Shown here: in pieces, positions 53,586 through 63,714 of the stretch
Position numbering within the stretch: position 1 is the stretch's first letter
Layout: each line of letters starts with the position of its first letter
Origin: Bacteroidia bacterium
GTDB taxonomy: Bacteria; Bacteroidota; Bacteroidia; Bacteroidales; Paludibacteraceae
Length of the DNA: 64,000 bases
Assembly (NCBI GenBank): GCA_009929375.1
Contig: SAAO01000026.1
Coordinates: 1 to 64,000 of the forward strand
Reading direction: 5' to 3'
Made by a program: the position numbers and the translations under genes
Notes under the pieces: model-generated
Database searches by the model: none
Told to the model about the DNA's origin: nothing
Seen by the model: only the letters and a program-made list of their open reading frames with translations

Positions 53586-54557
53586 ATGGCAAAAAAAACA
53601 AAATTCCATTTTAATCCTGAAACTCTGAATTATGAGCCGATAATACATACATTTGCTCACAGACTCAAACAAATCGGACTGCATTTGTTTTCGGGAATTT
53701 CATTAGGAGCTTTGTTCTTTTTCGTTTTTGTAACAATATTCGACTCACCTGAAGAAAAACAACTCGGACTTGAGAAAAGCCGTATACAGTCGCAATACAA
53801 GGTTTTGGAACGGCAACTCGATGAAATTCAGGACGTACTGACTGACATGCAGGAACGTGACGACAATCTGTATCGCGTAATTTTGCAGGCCGAACCCATA
53901 CCATTATCAGTACGCAGAGCTATTTCGGCCAATACAGAATATTACGAACAGCTGCTCGACATGACCAACTCAGAGATTGTGGTGGCCACTACAAAAAAAG
54001 TAAATGAACTCCGCAAACAACTTTATATTCAGTCGAAATCATACGATGATCTGATTGTACTCTCAAAAAACAAGGAAACCATGCTCGAGCATATTCCTGC
54101 TATTCAACCTGTGCTTAACAAGGATTTAAAACGTATGGCTTCGGGATATGGCTGGCGTATCGACCCGGTTTACCGCTCACGAAGATTTCATGCAGGAATG
54201 GACTTTACAGCTCCCACAGGAACCGATATCTATGCCACAGGAAATGGCACTGTGCAATCAGCCGGATGGAAACAGGGCTACGGAAACACTGTCGAAATCA
54301 ATCATGGTTTTGGCTACATAACTCTTTACGGCCACATGCACAAAATCAAAGTAAAAGCCGGACAAAAAGTAAAACGCGGAGATGTAATTGGTCTTGTTGG
54401 AAATACAGGCAAATCAACCGGACCGCACCTTCACTACGAAGTACACTTTAAAGGCGAGGTTATGAATCCGGCAAACTATTATTTCCTCGATTTATCGCCT
54501 GAAGAGTACGACAGAATGGTACAAATGAGCAATAACTCAGGTATGATGATGGATTAA
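53586..54557 (+). CDS. M23-family peptidoglycan endopeptidase
   Basis: A 323-residue protein with one N-terminal transmembrane anchor (about 35-55), a coiled-coil stretch (about 60-110) and a C-terminal LytM domain. The zinc and catalytic residues are His202 and Asp206 in HAGMDFTAPTG, and His281 and His283 in GPHLHYEV. It probably cuts peptide cross-links in the periplasm during growth or division. All catalytic residues are present, so it is an enzyme rather than an activator. murI follows 53 bp downstream, which fits a cell-wall role. Confidence 0.93.
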   Translation: MAKKTKFHFNPETLNYEPIIHTFAHRLKQIGLHLFSGISLGALFFFVFVTIFDSPEEKQLGLEKSRIQSQYKVLERQLDEIQDVLTDMQERDDNLYRVILQAEPIPLSVRRAISANTEYYEQLLDMTNSEIVVATTKKVNELRKQLYIQSKSYDDLIVLSKNKETMLEHIPAIQPVLNKDLKRMASGYGWRIDPVYRSRRFHAGMDFTAPTGTDIYATGNGTVQSAGWKQGYGNTVEINHGFGYITLYGHMHKIKVKAGQKVKRGDVIGLVGNTGKSTGPHLHYEVHFKGEVMNPANYYFLDLSPEEYDRMVQMSNNSGMMMD

Positions 54558-54610
54558 TTTATCTTTTCAGAAGGTGAGAGGTAAGAAAGTAAGAAGCAAG
54601 AAGCGCATAG

Positions 54611-55459
54611 ATGGAAAAAGTTGACAACATTTTGGATAAATCATGTCCGATCGGAATTTTCGATTCGGGATATGGCGGACTTACCATACTTGAAAAAATC
54701 AGGGAACAATTACCTGATTACGATTACATCTACCTTGGCGACAATGCCCGCACTCCTTATGGAACCCGTTCGTTTGACGTGGTGTACAAATTTACACTCG
54801 AATGCGTCACCCAACTTTTCGAAATGGGTTGTCAGCTGGTTATTCTGGCCTGCAACACAGCTTCGGCAAAAGCTTTGAGAAGCATTCAGCAAAACGATCT
54901 TCCCCGCATCGATCCGTCACGCAGAGTGCTGGGAGTCATTCGCCCGACTGTAGAAGTAATTGGAAATAAAACTCAGACGCGACACATAGGATTGTTAGCT
55001 ACACCCGGAACCGTTCAATCAGGTTCGTATCCCCTCGAAATTGCAAAACTCTACAATGACATTACAGTTACTTCCGAGGCTTGTCCGCTTTGGGTGCCTC
55101 TGATTGAAAACAACGAACACCGCAACGAAGGAGCCGATTTTTTTATCAGGAAAAATATTGAAAACTTATTGAAGAATGACCCGAAGATAGACACTGTAAT
55201 GCTTGGCTGTACACATTATCCGCTTATTCAGGACAGAATAGCCGCCTTTTTACCTGAAGGAATAAAAGTTATTTCGCAGGGAGAACTTGTGGCAAGCAGT
55301 CTGGCTGACTACCTTTTGAGACATCCTGAAATAGAAACAAAATGTTCGAAAAACGGCCAGGTAATTTACCTTACAACCGAATCGGTAGAAAAATTCAGCG
55401 CATCGGCCTCCGTTTTTTTGAAAAACAAAGTTGAAGCTCAGCACATCGACATTGGCTAA
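54611..55459 (+). CDS. murI: Glutamate racemase
   Basis: A 282-residue cytoplasmic enzyme. Family motifs are IGIFDSGYGGLTIL, YLGDNARTPYG, the first catalytic Cys81 in LACNTASA and the second Cys200 in LGCTHYPLI. It makes D-glutamate for peptidoglycan. Its stop overlaps the stop of the converging SpoU gene by 4 bp. Confidence 0.96.
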   Translation: MEKVDNILDKSCPIGIFDSGYGGLTILEKIREQLPDYDYIYLGDNARTPYGTRSFDVVYKFTLECVTQLFEMGCQLVILACNTASAKALRSIQQNDLPRIDPSRRVLGVIRPTVEVIGNKTQTRHIGLLATPGTVQSGSYPLEIAKLYNDITVTSEACPLWVPLIENNEHRNEGADFFIRKNIENLLKNDPKIDTVMLGCTHYPLIQDRIAAFLPEGIKVISQGELVASSLADYLLRHPEIETKCSKNGQVIYLTTESVEKFSASASVFLKNKVEAQHIDIG

Positions 55460-56208
55460 AACCTGCGCCGAAATTCTGCACACACAAGCGCAGTTGCCAC
55501 AGCCACATTGAGCGATTCGGAAGTTTCGCTTCCCAACGGATAGTTCGGGATAAGCAATCGTTTATTCACTTTTTGCTCAATGGCCGCCGAAATACCGTTT
55601 CCTTCGTTACCCATTACAATAATTCCGTTGGGTGTAATTTTTTCGGAATAAATATTTTCGCCATCCATAAATGTGCCGTAAACAGGCATATCGGCAGGCA
55701 AACCGGCAAGAAATGTATTCAGGTTGAGATAATGTATTTTTACCCGTGCCAGTGCGCCCATCGTAGCCTGAACAGTTTTTGGTCCGTAAGCATCAGCACA
55801 AAACTCCGAACAGAAAATATCTTCCACACCAAACCAGTCGGCAATACGAATAATTGTACCCAGATTTCCGGGATCCTGCACATCGTCCAGTGCAAGGCTG
55901 AGTTTTCCGTTCAGTTGTTTCAAATCGAAATGGTTTTCGCGTTTCCTGAACACAGCCAGCACTCCCTGTGGTGATTTCTGATTCGAAATTTTACGAAGTT
56001 CTTCCTCGGTTGCAGTTACAAATCCTGAAATATCATGCGCTGCATTACGGGCTTTCCAGTCTTCGGTAGCAAATGCATTTACACATTCAAAAGCGGGCAT
56101 AAGGTCGAGTACAAGTTTTGTTCCTTCGGCAATGAACATGCCGTTTTCGTCTCTGAATTTCTTTTGCGACAAGGAGCCAATAAACTTTATTTGATTTTTC
56201 GAAATCAT
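55456..56208 (-). CDS. RNA 2'-O-methyltransferase, SpoU/TrmH family
   Basis: A 250-residue cytoplasmic enzyme. An N-terminal substrate-binding domain (QIKFIGSLSQKKFRDENGMFIAEG) is followed by the SPOUT knot domain (LDDVQDPGNLGTIIRIADWFG, IVMGNEGNGIS, IPNYPLGSETSESLNVAVATALV). It methylates a ribose in rRNA or tRNA; the exact site is not readable. I start at the ATG at 56208 because the upstream 28 codons lack family match. Confidence 0.9.
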   Translation of the reverse strand: MISKNQIKFIGSLSQKKFRDENGMFIAEGTKLVLDLMPAFECVNAFATEDWKARNAAHDISGFVTATEEELRKISNQKSPQGVLAVFRKRENHFDLKQLNGKLSLALDDVQDPGNLGTIIRIADWFGVEDIFCSEFCADAYGPKTVQATMGALARVKIHYLNLNTFLAGLPADMPVYGTFMDGENIYSEKITPNGIIVMGNEGNGISAAIEQKVNKRLLIPNYPLGSETSESLNVAVATALVCAEFRRRF

Positions 56209-56380
56209 AAAAATGCAGTCAGGTGAATTAATGAAATAACTGATATTTTGATGCAATAACACTGACAAAACTAACAAAGTTTTGGGACACATACAAAGTT
56301 TACAACATCATAAGAAAATTAATTTGTATAAAAACAAGTACAATTTTTGCATCAACGAATTATAGATTATCAATTTAAAG

Positions 56381-56388
56381 TATATTTG
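56381..56388 (+). promoter_or_regulatory. Probable -7 box of the Omp85-like gene
   Basis: TATATTTG followed by CA matches the -7 consensus. Transcription would start near 56393, inside the alternative TTG start, which supports the ATG at 56421. Confidence 0.45.
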
Positions 56389-56420
56389 CATTGAAAAAGA
56401 AAAATTACTCTTACCTGTTT

Positions 56421-58697
56421 ATGAATAGAATAAGAATCGTTGGTATTTTATTGTCAGTTGCGCTCATGTGGTCGTGTAATGTAACCAAACACGTTCCCGA
56501 AGGACAGCACCTGTTACATAAAGTACATATTCAGAGCGATGTAAAAGACATACAGGTTACCGAACTCGACGATTATCTGCGACAGACTCCTAACTCAAAA
56601 GTATTCGGACTGTTCAGAATGCAATTGGGAATTTACAATCTGGCCGGAAAAGATACTACCCGAAAAGTGAACCGCCTGCTCATGCGACTTGGCGACCCTC
56701 CTGTTCTTTACGACGAAAGTCAAACCACTATTTCGGCACAACAAATTCAGAAACTGATGGTCAACAAAGGCTATATGAACGCCAAAGTTACAGATACAGT
56801 GAAACTTAAAAACAAAAAAGCTATTGTCAGTTATCTGATAAAATCCAACCAGCCTTATCTGCTACGCAATTACAATGTCAATATTGATTATCCTGTTTTA
56901 CAAAGAATTGCTTCCGACACAGCGCGCTCGCTTATCAGAAACGGGATGCTTTTCGATACCGATGTGCTCGATCAGGAAAGAGAAAGAGTAGCTTCACGTT
57001 TTCGCGAAAGAGGTTTTTATAATTTCAATAAAGAATTTCTGGTTTATAAAGCCGACAGTTCATTCAACGAGAATAAAGTTGATCTGACACTTGATTTACG
57101 CGAATATCTGAAAACGGGAAAAGATTCAGTGAATCAGATTATTTTCAAACAGTACCGTATTGGCAATGTGTATTATTACAGCAACAACACCTTGAATATC
57201 AACAGCAATACCGACAATCAGGGAAAACCGGACACCACCATTTACAAAAACTTTTCGCTCATTAGTCCGACAGGCAAATTTATATCCCTGAATGCACTGA
57301 TTCACAACACACACATTGAACCCAACGAGCTTTACAGCGACCTCAGTGTGGAGCGCACCTATGCAAGTCTGAACTCGCTGGCTCCGGTGAAATATGTGGA
57401 TATTACGTTTAAGGAATCATCGGACAGTACGCTCGATTGCCAGATTGTAATTGTACCTGCCAAAACTATTTCGCTTTCGGCAGACATTGAAGGTACATTT
57501 ACCGAAACAAACAACGGGCTGTTTTGGGGAGGAGCTACAAGCCTTACATGGATGAATAAAAACACCTTTGGAGGAGCAGAATCGCTCAGTGTGCAGGCAA
57601 AAGCAGCCCTTGAATGGCAAAACGGCATTTGGGCACAGGAACTTGGATCGCAGATAAACCTGCGCTTTCCAAAGTTCGTATTTCCTGTGGGAAGCTTCGA
57701 CTTTAAACGCGGAATACATGCCAATACCGATTTCAGAACAAACTTTCTGTACCAGTATCGTCCCGGTGAATTTACCTCTACAAATCTGAGTGGTGCCCTC
57801 AATTATTCGTGGTTGCGTCGTCGTATACGTCATAATCTCGACCTGGTAAATCTCAGTTACGTGTATTTTCCTTTTATAGATACAAATTTTAAAAATAATT
57901 ATATCAATACCGGACGATACAATAAATACAATTACGAGAATCACTTTATTATGCGGGCTTCGTACAATGCTGCATTCAGCACTTTCAACGCAAACCGCCC
58001 AATGCGTAATTATTCAAACTACAGTTTCAGTATTGAATCGGCCGGAAACCTGCTTTACGGATTGAATCATCTGTTGAATTCTGAAGTAAGTCCTGATGGT
58101 TCATACAAACTTTTCGACATTCGTTATGCGCAATATCTCAGGGGTGAATACAACGCATCGTACAATCAGATCATCGACAAAAACAATAAGTTTGTTTACC
58201 ACATGGGATTAGGTTTGGGAATTCCTTATGGAAATGCCGACATTATTCCGTTTGAACGTCGTTTTTACAGTGGTGGAGCAAACAGCGTGCGTGGCTGGGG
58301 CGAAAGTCGCCTCGGACCGGGTGTATACGTGGAACGACAGGATGTGCCCACACGCGACTACAACCAGGTAGGCGATATCAAGCTTGATCTGAACATGGAG
58401 TACCGTGTAAAACTGTTCTGGTTACTGGAAGGCGCACTTTTTCTGGATGGAGGAAATATCTGGACGATAAAAGATTATCCTGAACAGCCGGGTGGTGCAT
58501 TCAAACTCGACTCGTTTATGAATCAGATTGCCATTGCTTACGGAGCAGGCATCCGCATGGACTTTTCTTTCTTCGTAGCTCGTCTGGACATGGGTGTAAG
58601 ACTATTTAACCCGGCACTTTCGCGACGTGAACAATGGCGCATAAATCCTGTCAGCGACGATTTTGCATTCCACATTGCCATTGGATATCCATTCTGA
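56421..58697 (+). CDS. Omp85/BamA-TamA-like outer-membrane lipoprotein
   Basis: A 758-residue protein with a lipoprotein-type signal (LMWSC at about 13-17). The N-terminal half has POTRA-like repeats (GQHLLHKVHIQSD, LMVNKGYMNAKVTDTVKL, RFRERGFYNFNKEFLV). The C-terminal half is a 16-strand-type surface-antigen barrel with the RGW motif (SVRGWGESRLGPG) and ends in Phe (IAIGYPF). Proteins like this insert or export proteins at the outer membrane. The lipid anchor and size suggest a TamA-like accessory rather than the main BamA. I start at the ATG at 56421; the frame extends 10 codons to a TTG. Confidence 0.88.
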   Translation: MNRIRIVGILLSVALMWSCNVTKHVPEGQHLLHKVHIQSDVKDIQVTELDDYLRQTPNSKVFGLFRMQLGIYNLAGKDTTRKVNRLLMRLGDPPVLYDESQTTISAQQIQKLMVNKGYMNAKVTDTVKLKNKKAIVSYLIKSNQPYLLRNYNVNIDYPVLQRIASDTARSLIRNGMLFDTDVLDQERERVASRFRERGFYNFNKEFLVYKADSSFNENKVDLTLDLREYLKTGKDSVNQIIFKQYRIGNVYYYSNNTLNINSNTDNQGKPDTTIYKNFSLISPTGKFISLNALIHNTHIEPNELYSDLSVERTYASLNSLAPVKYVDITFKESSDSTLDCQIVIVPAKTISLSADIEGTFTETNNGLFWGGATSLTWMNKNTFGGAESLSVQAKAALEWQNGIWAQELGSQINLRFPKFVFPVGSFDFKRGIHANTDFRTNFLYQYRPGEFTSTNLSGALNYSWLRRRIRHNLDLVNLSYVYFPFIDTNFKNNYINTGRYNKYNYENHFIMRASYNAAFSTFNANRPMRNYSNYSFSIESAGNLLYGLNHLLNSEVSPDGSYKLFDIRYAQYLRGEYNASYNQIIDKNNKFVYHMGLGLGIPYGNADIIPFERRFYSGGANSVRGWGESRLGPGVYVERQDVPTRDYNQVGDIKLDLNMEYRVKLFWLLEGALFLDGGNIWTIKDYPEQPGGAFKLDSFMNQIAIAYGAGIRMDFSFFVARLDMGVRLFNPALSRREQWRINPVSDDFAFHIAIGYPF

Positions 58698-58763
58698 CAA
58701 TAATAAAATTCCAAACTGCGGTTTATAATTTTCTGTAAAGCTTACTCAAAATTATCAACGAAT

Positions 58764-58794
58764 TTTGAGAGCCGTAAATTAATTGGTAATTTTG
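58764..58794 (+). promoter_or_regulatory. Bacteroidota-type promoter for the 58853-prfA-pyrF-ung run
   Basis: TTTG at 58764-58767 (-33) and TAATTTTG at 58787-58794 (-7) are 19 bp apart, a canonical pair. The start near 58799 gives a leader of about 54 nt before the ATG at 58853. Confidence 0.65.
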
Positions 58795-58852
58795 CGACCA
58801 ATTAATTGAAAACCTGAATTCAGAATCAGCATTTTCGTACTCAGAACATTTA

Positions 58853-59539
58853 ATGAACCGGACTATTCTTTTATTTATCGTGCTTACGGGCACATTTGTT
58901 TCAGCTCTTGCGTCTCCGGGAGATTCAGTAAAAACCTATTATAAGGACGGATACTTTAGCACATACTGTAAAGTGTGGGTAAATGCTCCGAGAAATGTTG
59001 TCAACGAAGTAATCGATGATTTTGTCGAACAATCGAAATTCGACCTCGATCAACTCTTCGAATGGGGACTGAAAGACATGAAATTACGGACTGAAGAGGA
59101 TAAGCTTATCGTTTTCAATTTTAAATCGGCTACATACGATGCCAAAAACGATCTGATAAAATGTGTAGGTGATGTAAAAATTCCGGGTATCATAAGTTTC
59201 CCCGACATACACGTCGATAGCCGCATGACAAAATCGTATCTCAAAAACGGGAATATGCGCGTACGTATCGATGTTATGTATTCGGATGCATTTCTCAGAG
59301 AAACTTCAGGCTTGTTTTATGCCATTCCCGAGAAAGAAAAAGGTTACTGGATTACCCTCGAAACGAAAGTAAAGTTTGGGTGGTTTTTCAATGTATTTAT
59401 TACTCAACCCATGTTTCGAAGTATAATGGAATGGCGCTTTCATCAAATGATGATCAATATCAGGAACGAAGCCGAGAACAGAACAAAAGCTATCAAAACC
59501 AGACAAAACACTGGCAAAACACCAGCTATCAAGCATTAA
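58853..59539 (+). CDS. Secreted protein of unknown function upstream of prfA
   Basis: A 228-residue protein with a signal peptide (about 1-20). The mature part mixes helix and strand (YFSTYCKVWVNAPRNVVNEVIDDFVEQ, KLIVFNFKSATYDA, MRVRIDVMYSDAFLRETSG, FGWFFNVFITQP) in a pattern that may be START/SRPBCC-like, though I do not recognise a named family. A late hydrophobic stretch is followed by a basic tail. It is only 8 bp from prfA and has a good promoter, so it probably leads that operon. Confidence 0.65.
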   Translation: MNRTILLFIVLTGTFVSALASPGDSVKTYYKDGYFSTYCKVWVNAPRNVVNEVIDDFVEQSKFDLDQLFEWGLKDMKLRTEEDKLIVFNFKSATYDAKNDLIKCVGDVKIPGIISFPDIHVDSRMTKSYLKNGNMRVRIDVMYSDAFLRETSGLFYAIPEKEKGYWITLETKVKFGWFFNVFITQPMFRSIMEWRFHQMMINIRNEAENRTKAIKTRQNTGKTPAIKH

Positions 59540-59547
59540 GATAAAAA

Positions 59548-60633
59548 ATGACAGAAACATCATTGCTCGACAAATTAGAAGGGCTTCAACACAAGTTCGA
59601 AGAGATTTCGACACTTATTACCGACCCTTCAGTAATTTCAGATCAGAAAAGATACGTGAAGCTCAACAAAGAATATCACGATCTTGAAAAAATTCTGAAT
59701 GCCAAAAACGAATATCAGCTTGCATTGGCACACATAGCCGAAGCCCGCAGCATTCTCGACACCGAGAATGATCCCGAAATGCGCGAAATGGCAAAAGCCG
59801 AGCTTGACGAAATTGAGCCTCGTATTCCTGAGATGGAGGAAAACATTAAGCTTCTGCTGATTCCTGCCGATCCCGAGGATAACAAAAACTCCATTGTGGA
59901 AATTCGCGGAGGAACGGGTGGTGACGAAGCTGCTATTTTTGCAGGCGACCTGTTCAAAATGTACACTAAATATTGTGAATCGAAAGGCTGGCGTCTGGAG
60001 ATCACCAATATTAGCGAAGGAACTTCAGGTGGTTTTAAGGAAATCATTTTCACCGTTTCCGGCGAAAATGTATATGGCACGCTGAAATACGAATCGGGTG
60101 TACACCGCGTGCAGCGTGTTCCACAGACCGAAACGCAGGGACGTGTGCACACTTCGGCTGCCACAGTAGCTGTGCTTCCCGAAGCTGACGAGGTGGATTT
60201 TGAACTCAATCCGGCCGATGTGGAAATGCAGACTTCACGTTCGGGAGGTGCCGGTGGTCAGAATGTAAACAAAGTGGAAACAAAGGTACAGCTCACGCAT
60301 AAACCCACAGGAATGGTCGTGGTTTGTCAGCAGGCACGTACGCAGCTTGCCAACCGCGAACTTGCCATGCAAATGCTTCGCTCCAAACTTTACGAAATAG
60401 AAGTTACCAAGCATCAGGAAGCCATTGCATCGCGACGCAAAACAATGGTTTCTACCGGCGACCGTTCAGCAAAAATACGCACTTACAACTATCCTCAGGG
60501 CCGTGTGACTGATCACCGCATCAACTACACCATGTACAATCTGAATGCCTTTGTAAATGGCGATATTCAGGAAGTAATTGACAAATTGATTGTGGCCGAA
60601 AACACTGAGCGAATGAAAGAAAGTGAACTGTAA
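59548..60633 (+). CDS. prfA: Peptide chain release factor 1
   Basis: A 361-residue cytoplasmic factor. The catalytic GGQ is at 236-238 in [13 protein letters not shown], and the stop-codon-reading PxT motif is PQT in [23 protein letters not shown], which marks RF1 (UAA/UAG) rather than RF2. No frameshift site is present. Length is standard. Confidence 0.97.
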   Translation: MTETSLLDKLEGLQHKFEEISTLITDPSVISDQKRYVKLNKEYHDLEKILNAKNEYQLALAHIAEARSILDTENDPEMREMAKAELDEIEPRIPEMEENIKLLLIPADPEDNKNSIVEIRGGTGGDEAAIFAGDLFKMYTKYCESKGWRLEITNISEGTSGGFKEIIFTVSGENVYGTLKYESGVHRVQRVPQTETQGRVHTSAATVAVLPEADEVDFELNPADVEMQTSRSGGAGGQNVNKVETKVQLTHKPTGMVVVCQQARTQLANRELAMQMLRSKLYEIEVTKHQEAIASRRKTMVSTGDRSAKIRTYNYPQGRVTDHRINYTMYNLNAFVNGDIQEVIDKLIVAENTERMKESEL

Positions 60634-60677
60634 ATACCATAGCAGATAAAGAAAAACAAACAAGATATTTTCAAGTC

Positions 60678-61514
60678 ATGACCAAACAAGAATTATTCGA
60701 ACAAATACAGGCAAAAAAATCATTTCTTTGCGTGGGACTCGATACCGATGTGAATAAAATTCCGGAATTTATGTTCGACGAATACGAAGATCCAATTTTC
60801 GAATTCAACAAAGCCATTATCGACGCTACTGCCGATCTTTGTGTAGCATATAAGCCAAATCTGGCTTTCTACGAAAGTATGGGTCTTTCGGGTTGGGATG
60901 TCCTCGACCGTACTGTGGATTATATCCGCACCAAGTATCCCGAGCAATTTATTATTGCCGATGCAAAACGTGGTGATATCGGAAATACTTCGGCCATGTA
61001 CGCCCGTACCTTTTTGGGTAATATGAATTTCGATGCCATTACTGTAGCTCCTTATATGGGCGAAGATTCGGTGACTCCTTTTCTGACTTACGAAGACAAG
61101 TGGGTGATATTACTTGCACTTACTTCGAACAAAGGCGCTTTCGATTTTCAGTTTATCCGCGATGCCGAAACCGGCGAACGACTTTTTGAAAAAACGCTGA
61201 AAGCTTCGCAGCAATGGGGCAACGACGAAAATATGATGTATGTGGTTGGCGCCACCAAAGCCGATATGCTGACCGATATTCGTCAGATTGTGCCTGATCA
61301 TTTTCTGCTCGTTCCGGGCGTAGGTGCTCAGGGTGGAAGTCTTGAGGAAGTGGCTAAATATGGCATGAACAGCACCTGCGGACTGCTTGTCAACTCGTCG
61401 CGACAGATTATTTATGCTTCATCCGAAAGTGATTATGCAAAAGCTGCGCGTCGCGAAGCTGAGAAAGTGCAAACTGAAATGGAGTTCCTGCTGAAACAGG
61501 CAGAATTAATCTGA
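60678..61514 (+). CDS. pyrF: Orotidine 5'-phosphate decarboxylase
   Basis: A 278-residue cytoplasmic enzyme of the longer type found in Bacteroidota (subfamily with PyrF of about 270-280). Catalytic DAKRGD at about 95-100 with Lys97; [15 protein letters not shown] at the N-terminus and [10 protein letters not shown] near the end. It makes UMP from OMP. It lies 44 bp after prfA and 26 bp before ung. Confidence 0.95.
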   Translation: MTKQELFEQIQAKKSFLCVGLDTDVNKIPEFMFDEYEDPIFEFNKAIIDATADLCVAYKPNLAFYESMGLSGWDVLDRTVDYIRTKYPEQFIIADAKRGDIGNTSAMYARTFLGNMNFDAITVAPYMGEDSVTPFLTYEDKWVILLALTSNKGAFDFQFIRDAETGERLFEKTLKASQQWGNDENMMYVVGATKADMLTDIRQIVPDHFLLVPGVGAQGGSLEEVAKYGMNSTCGLLVNSSRQIIYASSESDYAKAARREAEKVQTEMEFLLKQAELI

Positions 61515-61540
61515 TTTTCGCTGAATAAAAAATTGCAGAA

Positions 61541-62203
61541 ATGGATGTAAAAATTGAACCTTTGTGGAAAGAAGCGCTGAAAGAGGAATTTGAAAAAGAC
61601 TATTTCGGAAAGCTTACCGACTTTGTAAAAGCAGAATATAGCATAAAGCAGATTTTCCCTGCCGGTTCGCAAATTTTCAATGCTTTCGACCAGTGTCCGT
61701 TCAACAAGGTAAAAGTAGTGATTATTGGTCAGGATCCTTATCACGGACCCGGTCAGGCACACGGACTTTGTTTTTCGGTAAACGATGGTGTAGCCTTCCC
61801 TCCTTCTCTGCTGAATATTTTCAAGGAAATTGAGCGCGACCTCGGAATTCCATCACCCAAAAGTGGGAATCTGACACGCTGGGCACAACAGGGCGTTCTT
61901 TTGCTCAATGCCACACTTACCGTGGAAGCACACAAAGCAGGTTCGCATCAGGGCAAAGGCTGGGAAACATTTACCGATGCTGCCATCAGAAAATTAGCCA
62001 CCGAAAAACAAAACATTGTGTTTATGCTTTGGGGAAGTTACGCACAACAAAAAGGAGCAATGATCGACGCCTCGAAACATCTCGTTCTGAAATCGGTGCA
62101 TCCTTCTCCCCTTTCAGCTTACCGGGGTTTTATTGGTTGCGGACATTTTTCGCAGGCTAATCAGTTTCTTGAAGCAAAAGGACTCGATAAAATTCGTTGG
62201 TAA
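61541..62203 (+). CDS. ung: Uracil-DNA glycosylase
   Basis: A 220-residue cytoplasmic repair enzyme. The water-activating Asp65 is in [18 protein letters not shown], the middle motif is [10 protein letters not shown], and the leucine loop is [11 protein letters not shown]. It removes uracil from DNA at the start of base excision repair. Full length. Confidence 0.97.
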   Translation: MDVKIEPLWKEALKEEFEKDYFGKLTDFVKAEYSIKQIFPAGSQIFNAFDQCPFNKVKVVIIGQDPYHGPGQAHGLCFSVNDGVAFPPSLLNIFKEIERDLGIPSPKSGNLTRWAQQGVLLLNATLTVEAHKAGSHQGKGWETFTDAAIRKLATEKQNIVFMLWGSYAQQKGAMIDASKHLVLKSVHPSPLSAYRGFIGCGHFSQANQFLEAKGLDKIRW

Positions 62204-62249
62204 ACAGATAAAAATGAACAAAAACGATGGTTTTTTGCTTGTATTTTAA

Positions 62250-62257
62250 TACTTTTG
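62250..62257 (+). promoter_or_regulatory. Possible -7 box upstream of the YebC gene
   Basis: TACTTTTG followed by CA matches the -7 consensus and would give a leader of about 47 nt. A correctly spaced -33 box was not seen. Confidence 0.4.
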
Positions 62258-62308
62258 CAAACCCGAAAAAAACAATATAGTATTTCATTATAAAATTAAG
62301 ATAAACTC

Positions 62309-63022
62309 ATGGGAAGAGCGTTTGAATACCGTAAAGCGACAAAAATGAAACGTTGGGGAAATATGGCCCGCGTATTTACAAAATTAGGAAAACAAATTAC
62401 CATAGCTGTCCGTGAGGGCGGATCCGAGCCTGATACCAACCCGCGTCTGCGCGTACTGATACAACAGTCGAAAAAGGAAAATATGCCCAAGGAAAATGTG
62501 GAGCGTGCCATTAAAAAAGCTACTTCGAAAGATGAAGCCGATTACAAGGAAATGGTGTACGAAGGTTACGGCCCCAATGGCATCGCTATTGTGGTAGAAA
62601 CTGCAACCGACAATCCCACACGTACCGTGGCTAATATCCGCAGCTATTTCAACCGCTACGGAGGCTCGCTTGGCACCACAGGATCACTACAGTTTTTGTT
62701 CGACCATAAATGCGTTTTCAAAATTGCTGCAAAAGACGGCGTTTCGCTCGAAGACCTGGAACTTGAACTGATTGATTATGGCGTGGACGAACTGGTGGAA
62801 GACGAAGATAGCATTATTCTTTACGGCGAATTCCAGTCATATTCAGCCATTCAGAAATATCTCGAAGAAAACAGTTTTGAAATTTTCAGCGCTGAGTTCG
62901 AGCGTATTCCTAACGACATGAAAGAACTCAACGAAGAGCAAAAAGCACAGGTAAATAAGCTTCTCGAAAAAATTGAAGACGACGAAGATGTGCAGAACGT
63001 ATTCCACAACATGGCTGAATAG
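62309..63022 (+). CDS. YebC/PmpR-family regulatory protein
   Basis: A 237-residue cytoplasmic protein. Family start GRAFEYRKATKMKRWGNMARVFTKLGKQI, then NPRLRVLIQQSKKENMPKENVERAIKKA and YEGYGPNGIAIVVE. YebC proteins were named as transcription regulators, and some act on translation of proline-rich stretches. The Bacteroidota members have a slightly diverged N-terminus, as here (KMKRWGNMA in place of the usual KAGHSKWANI). A terminator follows. Confidence 0.93.
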   Translation: MGRAFEYRKATKMKRWGNMARVFTKLGKQITIAVREGGSEPDTNPRLRVLIQQSKKENMPKENVERAIKKATSKDEADYKEMVYEGYGPNGIAIVVETATDNPTRTVANIRSYFNRYGGSLGTTGSLQFLFDHKCVFKIAAKDGVSLEDLELELIDYGVDELVEDEDSIILYGEFQSYSAIQKYLEENSFEIFSAEFERIPNDMKELNEEQKAQVNKLLEKIEDDEDVQNVFHNMAE

Positions 63023-63040
63023 TCATTTTCAAAAGCACAA

Positions 63041-63076
63041 AAAAGTCCGGATTGAAAATTCAATCCGGACTTTTTT
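63041..63076. terminator. Bidirectional terminator between the YebC gene and rnfA
   Basis: AAAAGTCCGGATTGAA (63041-63056) pairs perfectly with 63059-63074 across AA, with T-rich flanks on both strands. It lies between converging genes. Confidence 0.88.
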
Positions 63077-63096
63077 GTATCAATCAAATTAATCAG

Positions 63097-63669
63097 TTAC
63101 ACGATACCTGCAAATCCCATAAAAGCCATGGCCAACAAACCGGCTGTAAGCAGCGCTGTAGGAGTTCCTTCCATTGCTTTTGGCAACTTCACCATACTTA
63201 GTTGTTCACGAATACCGGCAAAAAGTATCAGAGCCAAACCAAAGCCAATGGCTGTGGAAATGGCAAACACCACGCTTTCGAGCATCGACAAATCTTTTTG
63301 AATAACCATAATGGCAACACCCAGAATAGCGCAGTTTGTGGTAATAAGCGGGAGAAATACACCCAACGCCTGATAAAGGGCAGGCGATACTTTTTTCAGA
63401 ATAATTTCCACCATTTGTACCAATGCGGCAATAATCAGAATGAACGTAATGGTTTGCAGAAAGCCAATGCCGAAAGGTTCGAGCACTGTTTTTTGAATAA
63501 TATAAGTAATCAACGTGGCAATAGTCATTACAAAAGCCACAGCACCACTCATTCCAAGAGCTGTTTCAATTTTTTTCGATACGCCCAGAAACGGACAAAT
63601 ACCCAAAAACTGCGACAATACGATATTATTTACAAAAACAGCGCTGATAAATATCAGAATATATGTCAT
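63097..63669 (-). CDS. rnfA: Rnf electron transport complex subunit RnfA
   Basis: A 190-residue inner-membrane protein with six helices. Family motifs VNNIVLSQFLGICPFLGVSKKIETALGM, with the conserved Cys, and LPLITTNCAILGVAI near the middle. In the Rnf complex RnfA and RnfE form the membrane core that couples ferredoxin-NAD electron flow to ion movement. It is the last gene of the operon, 45 bp after rnfE. Confidence 0.95.
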   Translation of the reverse strand: MTYILIFISAVFVNNIVLSQFLGICPFLGVSKKIETALGMSGAVAFVMTIATLITYIIQKTVLEPFGIGFLQTITFILIIAALVQMVEIILKKVSPALYQALGVFLPLITTNCAILGVAIMVIQKDLSMLESVVFAISTAIGFGLALILFAGIREQLSMVKLPKAMEGTPTALLTAGLLAMAFMGFAGIV

Positions 63670-63714
63670 AACGATTTAATTTTATCGGTTTTACAATGTG
63701 TGAGTTACAATATG

